Shown here: piece after piece, positions 6,214 to 13,098 of the stretch
How positions within the stretch are numbered: the first letter of the stretch is position 1
Layout: each line of letters opens with the position of its first letter
Assembly (NCBI GenBank): GCA_005883885.1
Contig: VAYF01000012.1
Coordinates: forward strand, 1-14,435
Direction of reading: 5' to 3'
From: Actinomycetota bacterium
GTDB lineage: Bacteria; Actinomycetota; UBA4738; HRBIN12
Length of the DNA: 14,435 nucleotides
The notes under the pieces: model-generated
Told to the model about the DNA's origin: nothing
The model's database searches: none
The model's input: only the letters and a program-made list of their open reading frames with translations
Translations under genes and position numbers: made by a program

Positions 6214-7358
6214 TCAGTCGGAGATCGCACGGATCGCGCCGGCGACCGAGCGGCCGACGGACATCCCCGCGCGCACCCACCACGGCCCGGGTGACGCCGG
6301 CGGGGGCGGGACCACGCTCACGAGGAGCGGGACCGAGCCGATCGTGAGCCCAGGGATCGACACGAAGAGGGTCCCGATGCGGGAGCCGGGGGCCGGTGGG
6401 AATGCTGCACGTGGATCGACACTGATGCGCTGTCGGAGGCTGTCGAGCGATGCCGTGGGAACGAGGGCCGTCAGCGCGGCTCCCGCGACGACCGGCACCG
6501 CTCCCCCGCGGATCGCCAACGTCCCCTCGTCGCCGCCGTCCGAGGCGAGCGTCCGTTGGGTGAATCCACCGAACCCGTAGGCGAGCAATGCCGCCGCGTC
6601 GGAGAACGACTCATGTGGCGCGCCCAAGACGATCGCGACCAATCGCCGTCCGCCGCGCTCCGCGGACGCGATCAGACACGATCCCGCGCGGGCCGTCGAT
6701 CCGGTCTTGGTCCCGAAGGTGCCCGGGTACAGCCAGAGGAGGGCGTTCCGGTTCTGGATGCGGCGATCACGCCCCTGTGGGGCCGGGATCGCCCGGAACC
6801 TCGTGGCCGTGAGGCCTGCGCGTTCATGAGCCGGACGAACGCCGGCTCGCTCCCGGCGATGTCGATCGCGAGCGCCAGGGCGGCGTCGTTCGCGGACCCG
6901 AGCATCATGGCGTACAGCAGGTTCTCCACGTTGATCCGTTCGCCCGCCTTCAGTCCGATGGTCGAGCTCCAGCCGTAGTCGCGCCGCCGGAAGACGGCTC
7001 GTGCATCCACGGTGACCGTGTCGGAGGGCTGCGTGCGCTTCATCGCGATCAGCGCGGTCATGAGCTTCGTGAGGCTCGCGATCGGCACCGGCTCATCAGC
7101 GGCCTTCTCGTCCATGACATCGCCGGTGGCCAGGTCGGCCAGGAGCGCGGACCGCGCGCTGAGCGCAGGGGCGACGGTGGGATCCGCCGGGGTCCTCAGC
7201 GATCTCGGGAACGGAGACAGGCTGCCGTGCGGCGGGACCGGCGTCGGCGGCGGCGCGCTGCCGCGCGGCGACGCGAACGACGTGAGGACCGCTTCGCCCG
7301 AGATGACCGCGACGACGAGCAGCGCCGAGACGATCCTGCGTCGGTGGATCCGGCTCAC
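6214..7358 (-). pseudogene. D-alanyl-D-alanine carboxypeptidase (serine-type PBP), split by an internal deletion and frame change
   Basis: Low-molecular-weight PBPs of this family trim peptidoglycan stem peptides outside the membrane. The first frame (7358-6813) has a GTG start overlapping the ftsR stop (GTGA), a signal peptide at about 1-30, the nucleophile motif SLTK (S95, K98), and SAN (155-157) in MMLGSANDAA. It matches the family up to LMNAQA (residue 182, at 6813) and then becomes meaningless, ending at 6672. The second frame picks up from about 6800 with FRAIPAPQGRDRRIQNRN, LWLYPGTFGTKTG (the KTG motif) and RLVAIVLGAPHESF, and runs to the TGA at 6214. The stretch normally between them (LGM...GLD...STARDLA-type, about 45 residues) is absent in every frame. 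This is an internal deletion of a non-multiple of three and not a simple frameshift. All three catalytic motifs survive, so the enzyme may be intact if the deletion is an assembly error. Confidence 0.85.
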
Positions 7359-8077
7359 GCCGACGTGAGGTGCTCGCGGAGCGCGTTGCGCAACAGGGCC
7401 TGCTTGAACTTCCGGGACGTCACGCTGAGATCGGTGAGCGTCTGGGTCGCCGCCCGGCGAGCATCCGGGTTCCGCTGGCGAAGCGTCGGAGCGACGAGCG
7501 CCTCGAAGAACGACGACTCCCGGTCGGCGAAATGCTTGTACATCGTCAGGTGTCGCGGCTCGATCCCGTGCCGGAGGAAGTCCTTGACGATGGACAAGAC
7601 GATGTAATCCTCACCGTCGTAGTAGCGGCCCCCCTCCGGTCCGTGCGTGCAGACTATCCCGAACGACTCGAGCTCCTTGATGCGCTCGCGGTCGACCCCC
7701 GTCGCCGCGGACATCTCCTCCAGGGACATCTGCAGGCCCGTCGGGGCTTCGGCGAGTTCTTCGGAGACCGAGGCCCCCTCCGCGTCGGCCTGCGCCTCGA
7801 GTCCGACGCCGTCGCCTTCAGCGCCGGCGTCGGACTGCACGAGCCGCTCCTTGATCACCTTGAGGGGCAGGTACTCGTCCCGCTGCATCCGAAGGATCGA
7901 CTTCAGCCGGTCGACGTCGTCGACGTAGAACTTCCGGTACCCAGACGGCGTGCGCTCGGGCGTGATCAATCCCTCGGACTCGAGGAAGCGGATCTTCGAG
8001 ATCGTGATGTCGGGGAACTCCGTCTTGACCGCGACGAGGACCTCGCCGATCGACTGGTAGTTACGGGTTCCGGCCAT
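7355..8077 (-). CDS. ftsR: MerR-family regulator FtsR-like (Rv1828-like)
   Basis: The N-terminal MerR helix-turn-helix and wing cover about 7-80 (YQSIGEVLVAVKTEFPDITIS, then KIRFLESEGLITPERTPSGYRKF). After an acidic, Ala/Gly-rich linker (84-112), a second MerR-like winged helix follows (SLEEMSAATGVDRERIKELESFG, 118-140, in one run here, and RYYDGEDYIVLSIVKDFLRHG). The helical C-terminus ends at 240. This duplicated arrangement is that of Rv1828/FtsR, which in Corynebacterium acts on ftsZ expression. Ligand and targets here are unknown. I prefer the ATG at 8077 because GGGGGAG lies 8 bases before it. A GTG at 8086 would overlap the garA stop and has no such site. The gene sits 5 bases after garA and its stop overlaps the carboxypeptidase start. 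Confidence 0.92.
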   Translation of the reverse strand: MAGTRNYQSIGEVLVAVKTEFPDITISKIRFLESEGLITPERTPSGYRKFYVDDVDRLKSILRMQRDEYLPLKVIKERLVQSDAGAEGDGVGLEAQADAEGASVSEELAEAPTGLQMSLEEMSAATGVDRERIKELESFGIVCTHGPEGGRYYDGEDYIVLSIVKDFLRHGIEPRHLTMYKHFADRESSFFEALVAPTLRQRNPDARRAATQTLTDLSVTSRKFKQALLRNALREHLTSA

Positions 8078-8082
8078 CTTCG

Positions 8083-8544
8083 TCACTCCCCCGCCGAGAA
8101 GAACGTCAACTTGAACCTGCCGATCTGGACCTCGTCACCGGTCGCGAGCTTGGTCTCGTCGACCTGTTCACCGTTGACGTAGGTCCCGTTGAGGCTCCCA
8201 ACATCGCGCACGAACCACGCCGGTCCAGGTCGACGCTCGAACACCGCATGTTTGCGCGAGACCGTGACGTCGTCGAGGAACACCTCACTGTCCGGACTGC
8301 GACCGATCGTGGTCGCGTCGTCATCGAGCAAGAAGGTTGAGCCCGCGTTGGGTCCTCGCTTGACGAGGACGAGCGCTTGACCTGGTTCGAGTTCGTCATG
8401 AGGGAATGGGAAGTCATCGTGACCCTCGTCTTCACCCTCGGTCGCCGGGAGGGTGACGGTCACCTCGTCCTGCAGCGGATGTCCGCACTCAGCACAGAAC
8501 CGGGCATCGTCGCGGTTCGGATGTCCACAGTTGGTACAGAACAC
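8083..8544 (-). CDS. garA: Zinc-ribbon plus FHA-domain protein, GarA-like
   Basis: This 153-residue protein begins with a zinc ribbon (C3-x2-C6 ... C17-x2-C20) and an acidic linker (about 27-55). A forkhead-associated domain, which binds phosphothreonine, occupies about 58-150. Its core residues are visible: TIGRSP (79-84), VSRKH (95-99), and SLNGT (117-121). Mycobacterial GarA (Rv1827) occupies the same position after gcvH and, controlled by Ser/Thr kinases, regulates central glutamate and 2-oxoglutarate enzymes. Its N-terminal phosphothreonines bind its own FHA domain. Here the threonines at 29, 31 and 35 in VTVTLPATEGEDE are the candidates, but the ETTS motif of mycobacteria is not present. 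The GTG at 8544 has an upstream GGGAAAGG. A good promoter lies about 75-105 bases upstream. The zinc ribbon is an added domain compared with mycobacterial GarA. Confidence 0.88.
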   Translation of the reverse strand: MFCTNCGHPNRDDARFCAECGHPLQDEVTVTLPATEGEDEGHDDFPFPHDELEPGQALVLVKRGPNAGSTFLLDDDATTIGRSPDSEVFLDDVTVSRKHAVFERRPGPAWFVRDVGSLNGTYVNGEQVDETKLATGDEVQIGRFKLTFFSAGE

Positions 8545-8620
8545 CGTGAACCTTTCCCTCGGTCATCGTTCGAGTTGATGGTGGTCGTTGGGACCAACTC
8601 TCGACCTCGATGCGGACTGG

Positions 8621-8649
8621 AAGCTATCCTACGCGGTGGGAAGGGTCAA
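8621..8649 (-). promoter_or_regulatory. Sigma-70-type promoter for garA-ftsR
   Basis: On the minus strand TTGACC (8649-8644) is followed after 17 bases by TAGCTT (8626-8621). Start would be near 8614, giving a leader of about 70 bases. That leader contains complementary 6-bp arms GAGTTG (8600-8595) and CAACTC (8577-8572), which could form a stem, although this pairing is weak evidence by itself. Confidence 0.6.
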
Positions 8650-8682
8650 TGAACGTGTTGTCCGAGGCTTGACCTTGGCAGG

Positions 8683-8718
8683 CCCTCACCCTCCAGCGGG
8701 GCTGGAAGGGGTCGAGGG
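8683..8718. terminator. Hairpin immediately after gcvH
   Basis: CCCTC (8683-8687) pairs with GAGGG (8714-8718), and CCCTCCAGC (8689-8697) pairs with GCTGGAAGGG (8701-8710) with one bulge, leaving a 3-base loop. It starts one base after the gcvH stop and precedes the separate garA promoter, so it probably ends or attenuates the pgsA-gcvH transcript. No T-run follows. Confidence 0.5.
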
Positions 8719-8719
8719 T

Positions 8720-9038
8720 TCAGTGTTCGGCTTGCTCGACGAACGAACGGTACGCCGCCGCGTCCATCAGGCCGTCCAACGACGCTCCGTCGGCGACCGA
8801 GACGACGATCAACCAGCCATCTTCGTACGGCTGTTCGTTGACGAGCTCGGGCCTCTCCTCGATCAAGGGGTTGCGGTGTCGCCGCCTGAACCGCGGCTCC
8901 CACGTCGGGAAGATCGACGTAGACGACGTCACCGAGCGCATCCTGCGCGAAGTCGGTGATCCCGACGCGGACGCGCGCGCCCTCGAGGCGGGCCCACTCA
9001 TGCTCGCTGGTGTAGCGAAGATCATCCGGGAACTCCAC
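8720..9038 (-). pseudogene. gcvH: Glycine cleavage H protein, lipoyl-lysine segment missing
   Basis: GcvH carries the aminomethyl group on a lipoylated lysine between the P, T and L proteins. From the GTG at 9038 (GAGGGGAG ribosome binding site upstream) the first 52 residues are textbook family sequence: RYTSEHEWARLEG, VRVGITDFAQDALGDVVYVDLP, VGAAVQA (to 8883). Then the frame becomes meaningless and runs to 8646. In another frame the C-terminal half resumes at about 8870 (PLIEERPELVNEQPYEDGWL, then VADGASLDGLMDAAAYRSFVEQAEH) and stops at 8720. The segment in between, GDTFGEVESTKSVSDVYAP-type with the lipoyl lysine, about 25-35 residues, is absent from all frames. As written the gene cannot make a working carrier. 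It follows pgsA by 12 bases. Gene identity is very sure. Whether the deletion is genuine is open. Confidence 0.9.
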
Positions 9039-9050
9039 GGATCTCCCCTC

Positions 9051-9668
9051 TCATCGCGCCGGATCGCCATCCTCCGACCCGGCACCACGATAGCTCGCCC
9101 GTCGGATGTCGCCGAGGTATGCGAAGGCGGCGACGTAATACTCGACGATCCCGACCGCATAGGCCGCCCAACCACCGACCGTCGCCGTCGCCGCGAGCGG
9201 GAGACCGAGGCTTCCCCACGACACCATCGGGATCGCAGCCATCAGCGAGAAGGTGGCGAGTTTGCCGATCCAGCGGACCTCCAGTCGGAGACCGCGGCGG
9301 GCGAGGGCGACGGCGCCGCCCACGAGGACGGTCAGGTCGCGGACGAGGATCGCCGCCGCGGCCCAGAGCGGGAAGATCCCCCGGAGCACCAGACCGATCA
9401 ATCCGGCGGCGATCGCGAGACGGTCGGCAACGGGGTCGAGGACCTTGCCGAGGTCGGAGACCTGGCCCGTCCGGCGGGCGATCATGCCATCGATCCAGTC
9501 GGTGGCGACCACGATCGCGAACAGGATCAACCCGGCGGTCGTCGTGTCGTGGTCGAGGATGAGCGCGACGAACACCGGGATCGATGCGATCCGGGCGGCG
9601 GAGATGGCGTTCGGGACCGTGAGGACGCGCGATGAGGACGGCGACGGCTCGCTCGCGGTCGAGTTCAT
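9051..9668 (-). CDS. pgsA: CDP-alcohol phosphatidyltransferase, probably phosphatidylglycerophosphate synthase
   Basis: This integral-membrane enzyme joins CDP-diacylglycerol to an alcohol phosphate, most likely glycerol-3-phosphate in phospholipid synthesis. The 205 residues contain the complete family motif D-x2-D-G-x2-A-R-x8-G-x3-D-x3-D (D57, D60, G61, A64, R65, G74, D78, D82), with several hydrophobic segments around it (about 29-55, 83-120, 136-162 and 168-184). The substrate is inferred from the N-terminal VPNAISAARI pattern and from gene order: pgsA2 lies just upstream of gcvH in M. tuberculosis. The ATG at 9668 is the only usable start before the conserved core, yet it lies 3 bases from the 3' end of a tRNA gene and has no room for a ribosome binding site. 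It may be translated as a nearly leaderless message. Confidence 0.9.
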   Translation of the reverse strand: MNSTASEPSPSSSRVLTVPNAISAARIASIPVFVALILDHDTTTAGLILFAIVVATDWIDGMIARRTGQVSDLGKVLDPVADRLAIAAGLIGLVLRGIFPLWAAAAILVRDLTVLVGGAVALARRGLRLEVRWIGKLATFSLMAAIPMVSWGSLGLPLAATATVGGWAAYAVGIVEYYVAAFAYLGDIRRASYRGAGSEDGDPAR

Positions 9669-9671
9669 CGG

Positions 9672-9746
9672 TCGGGCCGGCCGGATTCGAACCGGCGACC
9701 TTCTGACCCCCAGTCAGACGCGCTAACCAAGCTGCGCCACGGCCCG
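9672..9746 (-). tRNA. tRNA-Pro (anticodon GGG)
   Basis: The 75-base cloverleaf has an acceptor stem CGGGCCG/CGGCCCG (7 perfect pairs), a D-stem GCGC/GCGC with an AGCTTGGTTA loop, an anticodon stem TCTGA/TCAGA with loop CTGGGGG (anticodon GGG, G37 as in proline tRNAs), a T-stem GCCGG/CCGGC with TTCGAAT loop, and discriminator A. CCA is not encoded: CCG follows. The gene lies 13 bases after the der stop and 3 bases before the pgsA ATG, so it is probably processed from a shared transcript. Confidence 0.96.
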
Positions 9747-9759
9747 TCGAACTGCAATC

Positions 9760-11067
9760 CTACCGCCGGCGGCCGCCGCCAGGCTCCCTCGCCCTGAAGC
9801 GGAGGCGGATCGGAACGCCCGACAGGCGGAGCTCCCCGCGGAGCCGGTTCTCAAGGTACCGCTGGTACGTGCGATCGGGCTCGTGCGCTCCTCCGAAGAT
9901 CACGAAGGTCGGCGGGCCGGTCCCAACCTGTGCGGCGTAATGGAGGGTCCCCGTTGACCGGGGCGTCGGTCGCTCGCGCTGCGCTCGCTGGACGATCTGG
10001 TTGACCCTCGCGGTCGACGCCCGATCGCTCCACCTCTGATGGAGGTCGATGAGCAGCGGAGGGAGACGGTGGATCCCCTGGCCCCGGGTGGCCGAGACGC
10101 GGATCGGCGACGCGTCCGCGAACGGGACGATCTCGGGTCCGAGGTCCTTGAAGGTGCGGTCCTTGTCTTCGACGAGGTCCCACTTGTTGGCAGCGACCAG
10201 GAACGCGCGACCGGCCTCCATCACACGACGGGCGATCCGCTTGTCTTCGGCGGTGAAGCCCGCGCTCGCATCGATCACCAGGATCGCGACGTGCGCGCGA
10301 TCGATCGCCTCGGACGCGCGGAGGAAGCTGTAGTACTCAACGCCGCGGACGCTCTGCCCGCGCCGCATCCCGGCGGTGTCGACGAAACGGACCTGACCGA
10401 GATCGGGCCAGGTCACCAGCGAATCGACGCTGTCCCGCGTCGTCCCGCTGGTCTCCGACACGACGCTCCGCTCCTCGCCGAGCAACCGGTTGAAGAGGCT
10501 CGACTTCCCGACGTTCGGCCGGCCGACGATCGCGAACCGCGGCTCGTGGAGGTCCGCCGCCGGCTCCGCCCTCGCCGGCATCAGCTCGACGACACGGTCG
10601 AGCAGGTCGCCGGTCCCGCTCCCGTGGAGCGCGGAGACCCCCATGGGCTCCCCGAGGCCCAATCGGTTGAACCGTGCGATCTCCGTCAGGTCGGCGGGCT
10701 CATCGGCCTTGTTGGCGATCACGAGCAAGGGCACGGATGACGCCCGGAGACGTCGAGCGAGCTGGGCGTCTTCATCGGTGATCCCCGTCCGGGCGTCGAC
10801 GACGAGCAGGATCACGTCGGCCTCGTCGATCGCGCGCTGCGCCTGTTCGCCGGCGAGAGCCTCGATCCCTCGGGCGGCGTGCAGGTACCCGGCGGTATCG
10901 ACCAGCCCGAACGAACGGCCACGCCATGTTGCGTCGAGTTGGATCCGATCGCGCGTCACCCCCGGCATCCCGTGCGCGATCGCTGCGCGGCGACCGAACA
11001 AGCGGTTGACCAGGGTCGACTTGCCGACGTTCTGGCGCCCGACGACGGCGATCTTCGGCACGCTCAT
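9760..11067 (-). CDS. der: Ribosome biogenesis GTPase Der (EngA)
   Basis: Der has two tandem GTPase domains and a KH-like domain, and helps assemble the 50S ribosomal subunit. In the 435 residues, domain 1 has GRQNVGKST (10-18), DTAG (57-60) and NKAD (119-122). Domain 2 has GRPNVGKSS (182-190), GTTRD (208-212), DTAG (230-233) and NKWD (294-297). The KH-like region (about 345-425) contains the conserved VGTGPPTFVIFGG. An RREPGGGRRR-like basic tail ends the protein. Length and motifs are normal. The ATG overlaps the cmk stop (ATGA), so the two are translationally coupled. Confidence 0.97.
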   Translation of the reverse strand: MSVPKIAVVGRQNVGKSTLVNRLFGRRAAIAHGMPGVTRDRIQLDATWRGRSFGLVDTAGYLHAARGIEALAGEQAQRAIDEADVILLVVDARTGITDEDAQLARRLRASSVPLLVIANKADEPADLTEIARFNRLGLGEPMGVSALHGSGTGDLLDRVVELMPARAEPAADLHEPRFAIVGRPNVGKSSLFNRLLGEERSVVSETSGTTRDSVDSLVTWPDLGQVRFVDTAGMRRGQSVRGVEYYSFLRASEAIDRAHVAILVIDASAGFTAEDKRIARRVMEAGRAFLVAANKWDLVEDKDRTFKDLGPEIVPFADASPIRVSATRGQGIHRLPPLLIDLHQRWSDRASTARVNQIVQRAQRERPTPRSTGTLHYAAQVGTGPPTFVIFGGAHEPDRTYQRYLENRLRGELRLSGVPIRLRFRAREPGGGRRR

Positions 11068-11723
11068 GGAACGAGCTCCGGCGCGAGTTGGCGGATCAGG
11101 GCGATCGCCGTCCGAAGGGTGGCGTCGGCGTCGAGGGAGTCCGTATCGATCACGACCGCCCCCGGCGGTGGCGTGGGCGGGGTGGTGCGTGCGTCCAGCT
11201 GGTCGCGTGCCTCGAGCACGGCTGCGATGTCGTCCGAGCCAGCGCGGGAGCGCTCGCGGGCGCGTCGCTCGATCCGCTTCGCGGGGGCGGCTTCGAGGTA
11301 CAGCTTGACCACGGCATCGGGGAACACGACCGAGCCGATGTCTCGACCCTCCATCACCGCACCATCGGCCCCGAGTGCGCGCTGAACCTCATGCATCCAT
11401 GCGCGTATCCGCGGGTGCCTCGAGACGGCGGACACCGACCGTTCGACGTCCGGCGTCGTGAGCGCTCGATCGTCGAACCCTTCGACCTTCAATTCGTGCG
11501 GATCGGAGCCGCCGAAGGTGAACCTCAAGCCACGGGTGATGTCGAGCAACCCTTCCACGTCGTCTTCGGACACGCCGCGCCGGATCGCCGACGCCGTCAA
11601 CGCTCGATACATCAAGCCGGTGTTCACGTAGGGAAGGCGCACAACACGGGCGAGGCTTCGGGCCAACGTGGATTTCCCGCTGCCCGCGGCCCCGTCGATC
11701 GCGATGACGCTGCCGGCCTTCAT
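11064..11723 (-). CDS. cmk: (d)CMP kinase
   Basis: This enzyme phosphorylates CMP and dCMP to the diphosphates, using ATP, in the cytosol. The 219-residue protein has the P-loop GAAGSGKST (11-19), the LPYVNTGLMYRALT nucleotide-binding region (30-43), and the GRDIGSVVFPDAVVKLYLEA block (in pieces GRDIGSVVFPDA and KLYLEA) followed by the Arg-rich lid (RIERRARERSRAG). Size is typical. Its ATG overlaps the aroA stop, and its stop overlaps the der start, each by 4 bases. The aroA-cmk-der order is common in Gram-positive bacteria. In many genomes a plsC-like gene sits between cmk and der, and none does here. Confidence 0.96.
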   Translation of the reverse strand: MKAGSVIAIDGAAGSGKSTLARSLARVVRLPYVNTGLMYRALTASAIRRGVSEDDVEGLLDITRGLRFTFGGSDPHELKVEGFDDRALTTPDVERSVSAVSRHPRIRAWMHEVQRALGADGAVMEGRDIGSVVFPDAVVKLYLEAAPAKRIERRARERSRAGSDDIAAVLEARDQLDARTTPPTPPPGAVVIDTDSLDADATLRTAIALIRQLAPELVP

Positions 11724-13090
11724 CCGACCACCTCGATCGCCGCTCCCATCGAGCGGAGCGTCCGGACGAAGCCCGGGAAGCTCACGGCGGCCGCCTCCAT
11801 ACCCTCCACCTCGCAGGGTCGGTCCGCCGCGAGCGAACCGACCGTGAACGCCATGGCGAGCCGATGATCCCCGCGGGAGGAAGCCACGCCGCCGCGGAGG
11901 CCGCCGCCCGCGATCACGAGGTCGTCGGACTCCGCGGCGGCGTGGCCCCCCAGCGCGCGGATGCCTTCCGTGAGCGCGGTGAGCCGGTCACTCTCCTTGA
12001 CCCTGAGCTCGGATGCTCCGAGGAACGACGTCTCCCCCCGGGCATGGGTGCCGAGCATCGCGAGCACCGGGACCTCGTCGATCACGAGGGGAAGCTCGTG
12101 GGCTTCGACCACCGTGGAGCGCAGGGCGTCTGTGGGCGCGACGTGGATCGAGCCGAGCGGCTCACCGAGCTGCTCCCCCACGACCGCCGTCTCGATCACC
12201 ACACCCATCCGCGAGAGGACCCGGAGGAAGTGCAGGCGGGTGGGATTGAGCCCGACACCCTCGATCGTCACCTCCGAGCCGCTCAGCGCCGCGGCGGCGA
12301 TCAAGAAGGCCGCGGACGAGGGATCTCCCGGGACGGTTGCCTCGAAGCCTTCGTGCTGGAACCGAGCGATCCCGACGCGGAGTCCCTCGCGCCGAACGGG
12401 CGCGCCGAGGGCGCCGAGCGCTCGCTCCGTGTGGTCGCGCGTTGCGGCCGGTTCGACCACGAACGTCTCGCCCGACGCCCCTGCCCCGGCGAGGAGCAGA
12501 GCCCCCTTCACCTGTGCGGAGGGAACTTCCATGCGATGTTCGATCCCGCGCAGCCGACCGCCGGTGACCACGAGCGGGGGATGGCCGTCGGTCGTCCTCA
12601 CGGTTGCGCCCATCCGCCGGAGCGGCGCAGCGACCCGTTCCATCGGGCGCGCAGTGAGGCTGCGGTCGCCGGTGAGCTCCGTCGTGAACGGCGCGGCTGC
12701 GAGGATCCCGGCGAGGAGCCGCATCGAGGTGCCGGAGTTGCCACAGTCGAGGCCGGCCCGAGGCCGGATGAGTCCATCGCGGCCTTCACCCTCAACCTCA
12801 AGCGTTCCGTTCGGGACCCCTCGAGGCGTGTCGTTCCACGTGGAACCGCCACCCTCCACCCCGTGCGAAGCGTTCTGAGCCCACAGGTCGAGGGCAGGTC
12901 GAGCCTTCAGGGTCAGTTCCGCGAGGCACGATGCGGTCGACCGGACGTCGAGACCCCTCGGGAGACCCGTCAAACGGCTGCGGCTCGAAGCGGTGCACGC
13001 CAGGATCAGCCAGCGGTGGGCGATGGACTTATCCCCCGGGACACGGACCGTTCCCTGAAGCCGGCCGCCGGGTATCACGCGGATCCGCAT
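11720..13090 (-). CDS. aroA: 3-phosphoshikimate 1-carboxyvinyltransferase (EPSP synthase) with an unusual N-domain insertion
   Basis: EPSP synthase joins shikimate-3-phosphate and PEP in the sixth step of the shikimate pathway. Motifs in the 456 residues are VPGDKSIAHR (17-26, with K21), LDCGNSGTSMRLL (114-126), SAQVKGALLLA (191-201), VPGDPSSAAF (253-262), IDEVPVLA (337-344), ELRVKESDR (361-369) and GDHRLAMAF (407-415). The protein is about 30 residues longer than usual. The excess is an insertion at about 62-95, between CLAEL and TLEVEGEG, with LDLWAQNASHGVEGGGSTWN-type sequence of no recognisable family. That insertion holds a 14-bp palindrome resembling parS. The reading frame is uninterrupted. 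The gene begins 8 bases after the tyrA stop and overlaps cmk. Confidence 0.96.
   Translation of the reverse strand: MRIRVIPGGRLQGTVRVPGDKSIAHRWLILACTASSRSRLTGLPRGLDVRSTASCLAELTLKARPALDLWAQNASHGVEGGGSTWNDTPRGVPNGTLEVEGEGRDGLIRPRAGLDCGNSGTSMRLLAGILAAAPFTTELTGDRSLTARPMERVAAPLRRMGATVRTTDGHPPLVVTGGRLRGIEHRMEVPSAQVKGALLLAGAGASGETFVVEPAATRDHTERALGALGAPVRREGLRVGIARFQHEGFEATVPGDPSSAAFLIAAAALSGSEVTIEGVGLNPTRLHFLRVLSRMGVVIETAVVGEQLGEPLGSIHVAPTDALRSTVVEAHELPLVIDEVPVLAMLGTHARGETSFLGASELRVKESDRLTALTEGIRALGGHAAAESDDLVIAGGGLRGGVASSRGDHRLAMAFTVGSLAADRPCEVEGMEAAAVSFPGFVRTLRSMGAAIEVVG
12833..12846. promoter_or_regulatory. parS-like palindrome inside aroA
   Basis: GTTCCACGTGGAAC is a perfect 14-bp palindrome. 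It matches the ParB-binding core GTTTCACGTGAAAC except for one symmetric change in each half (T to C, A to G), a position at which natural parS sites are known to vary. It encodes STWN (residues 83-86) of the aroA insertion. Only one copy is present in the window. Confidence 0.4.
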
Positions 13091-13098
13091 GGCTCAAC

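Noticed and set aside
6795..6825. Programmed frameshifting in the carboxypeptidase gene
   Set aside because: There is no slippery sequence, and a whole conserved segment is missing, which frameshifting cannot explain.
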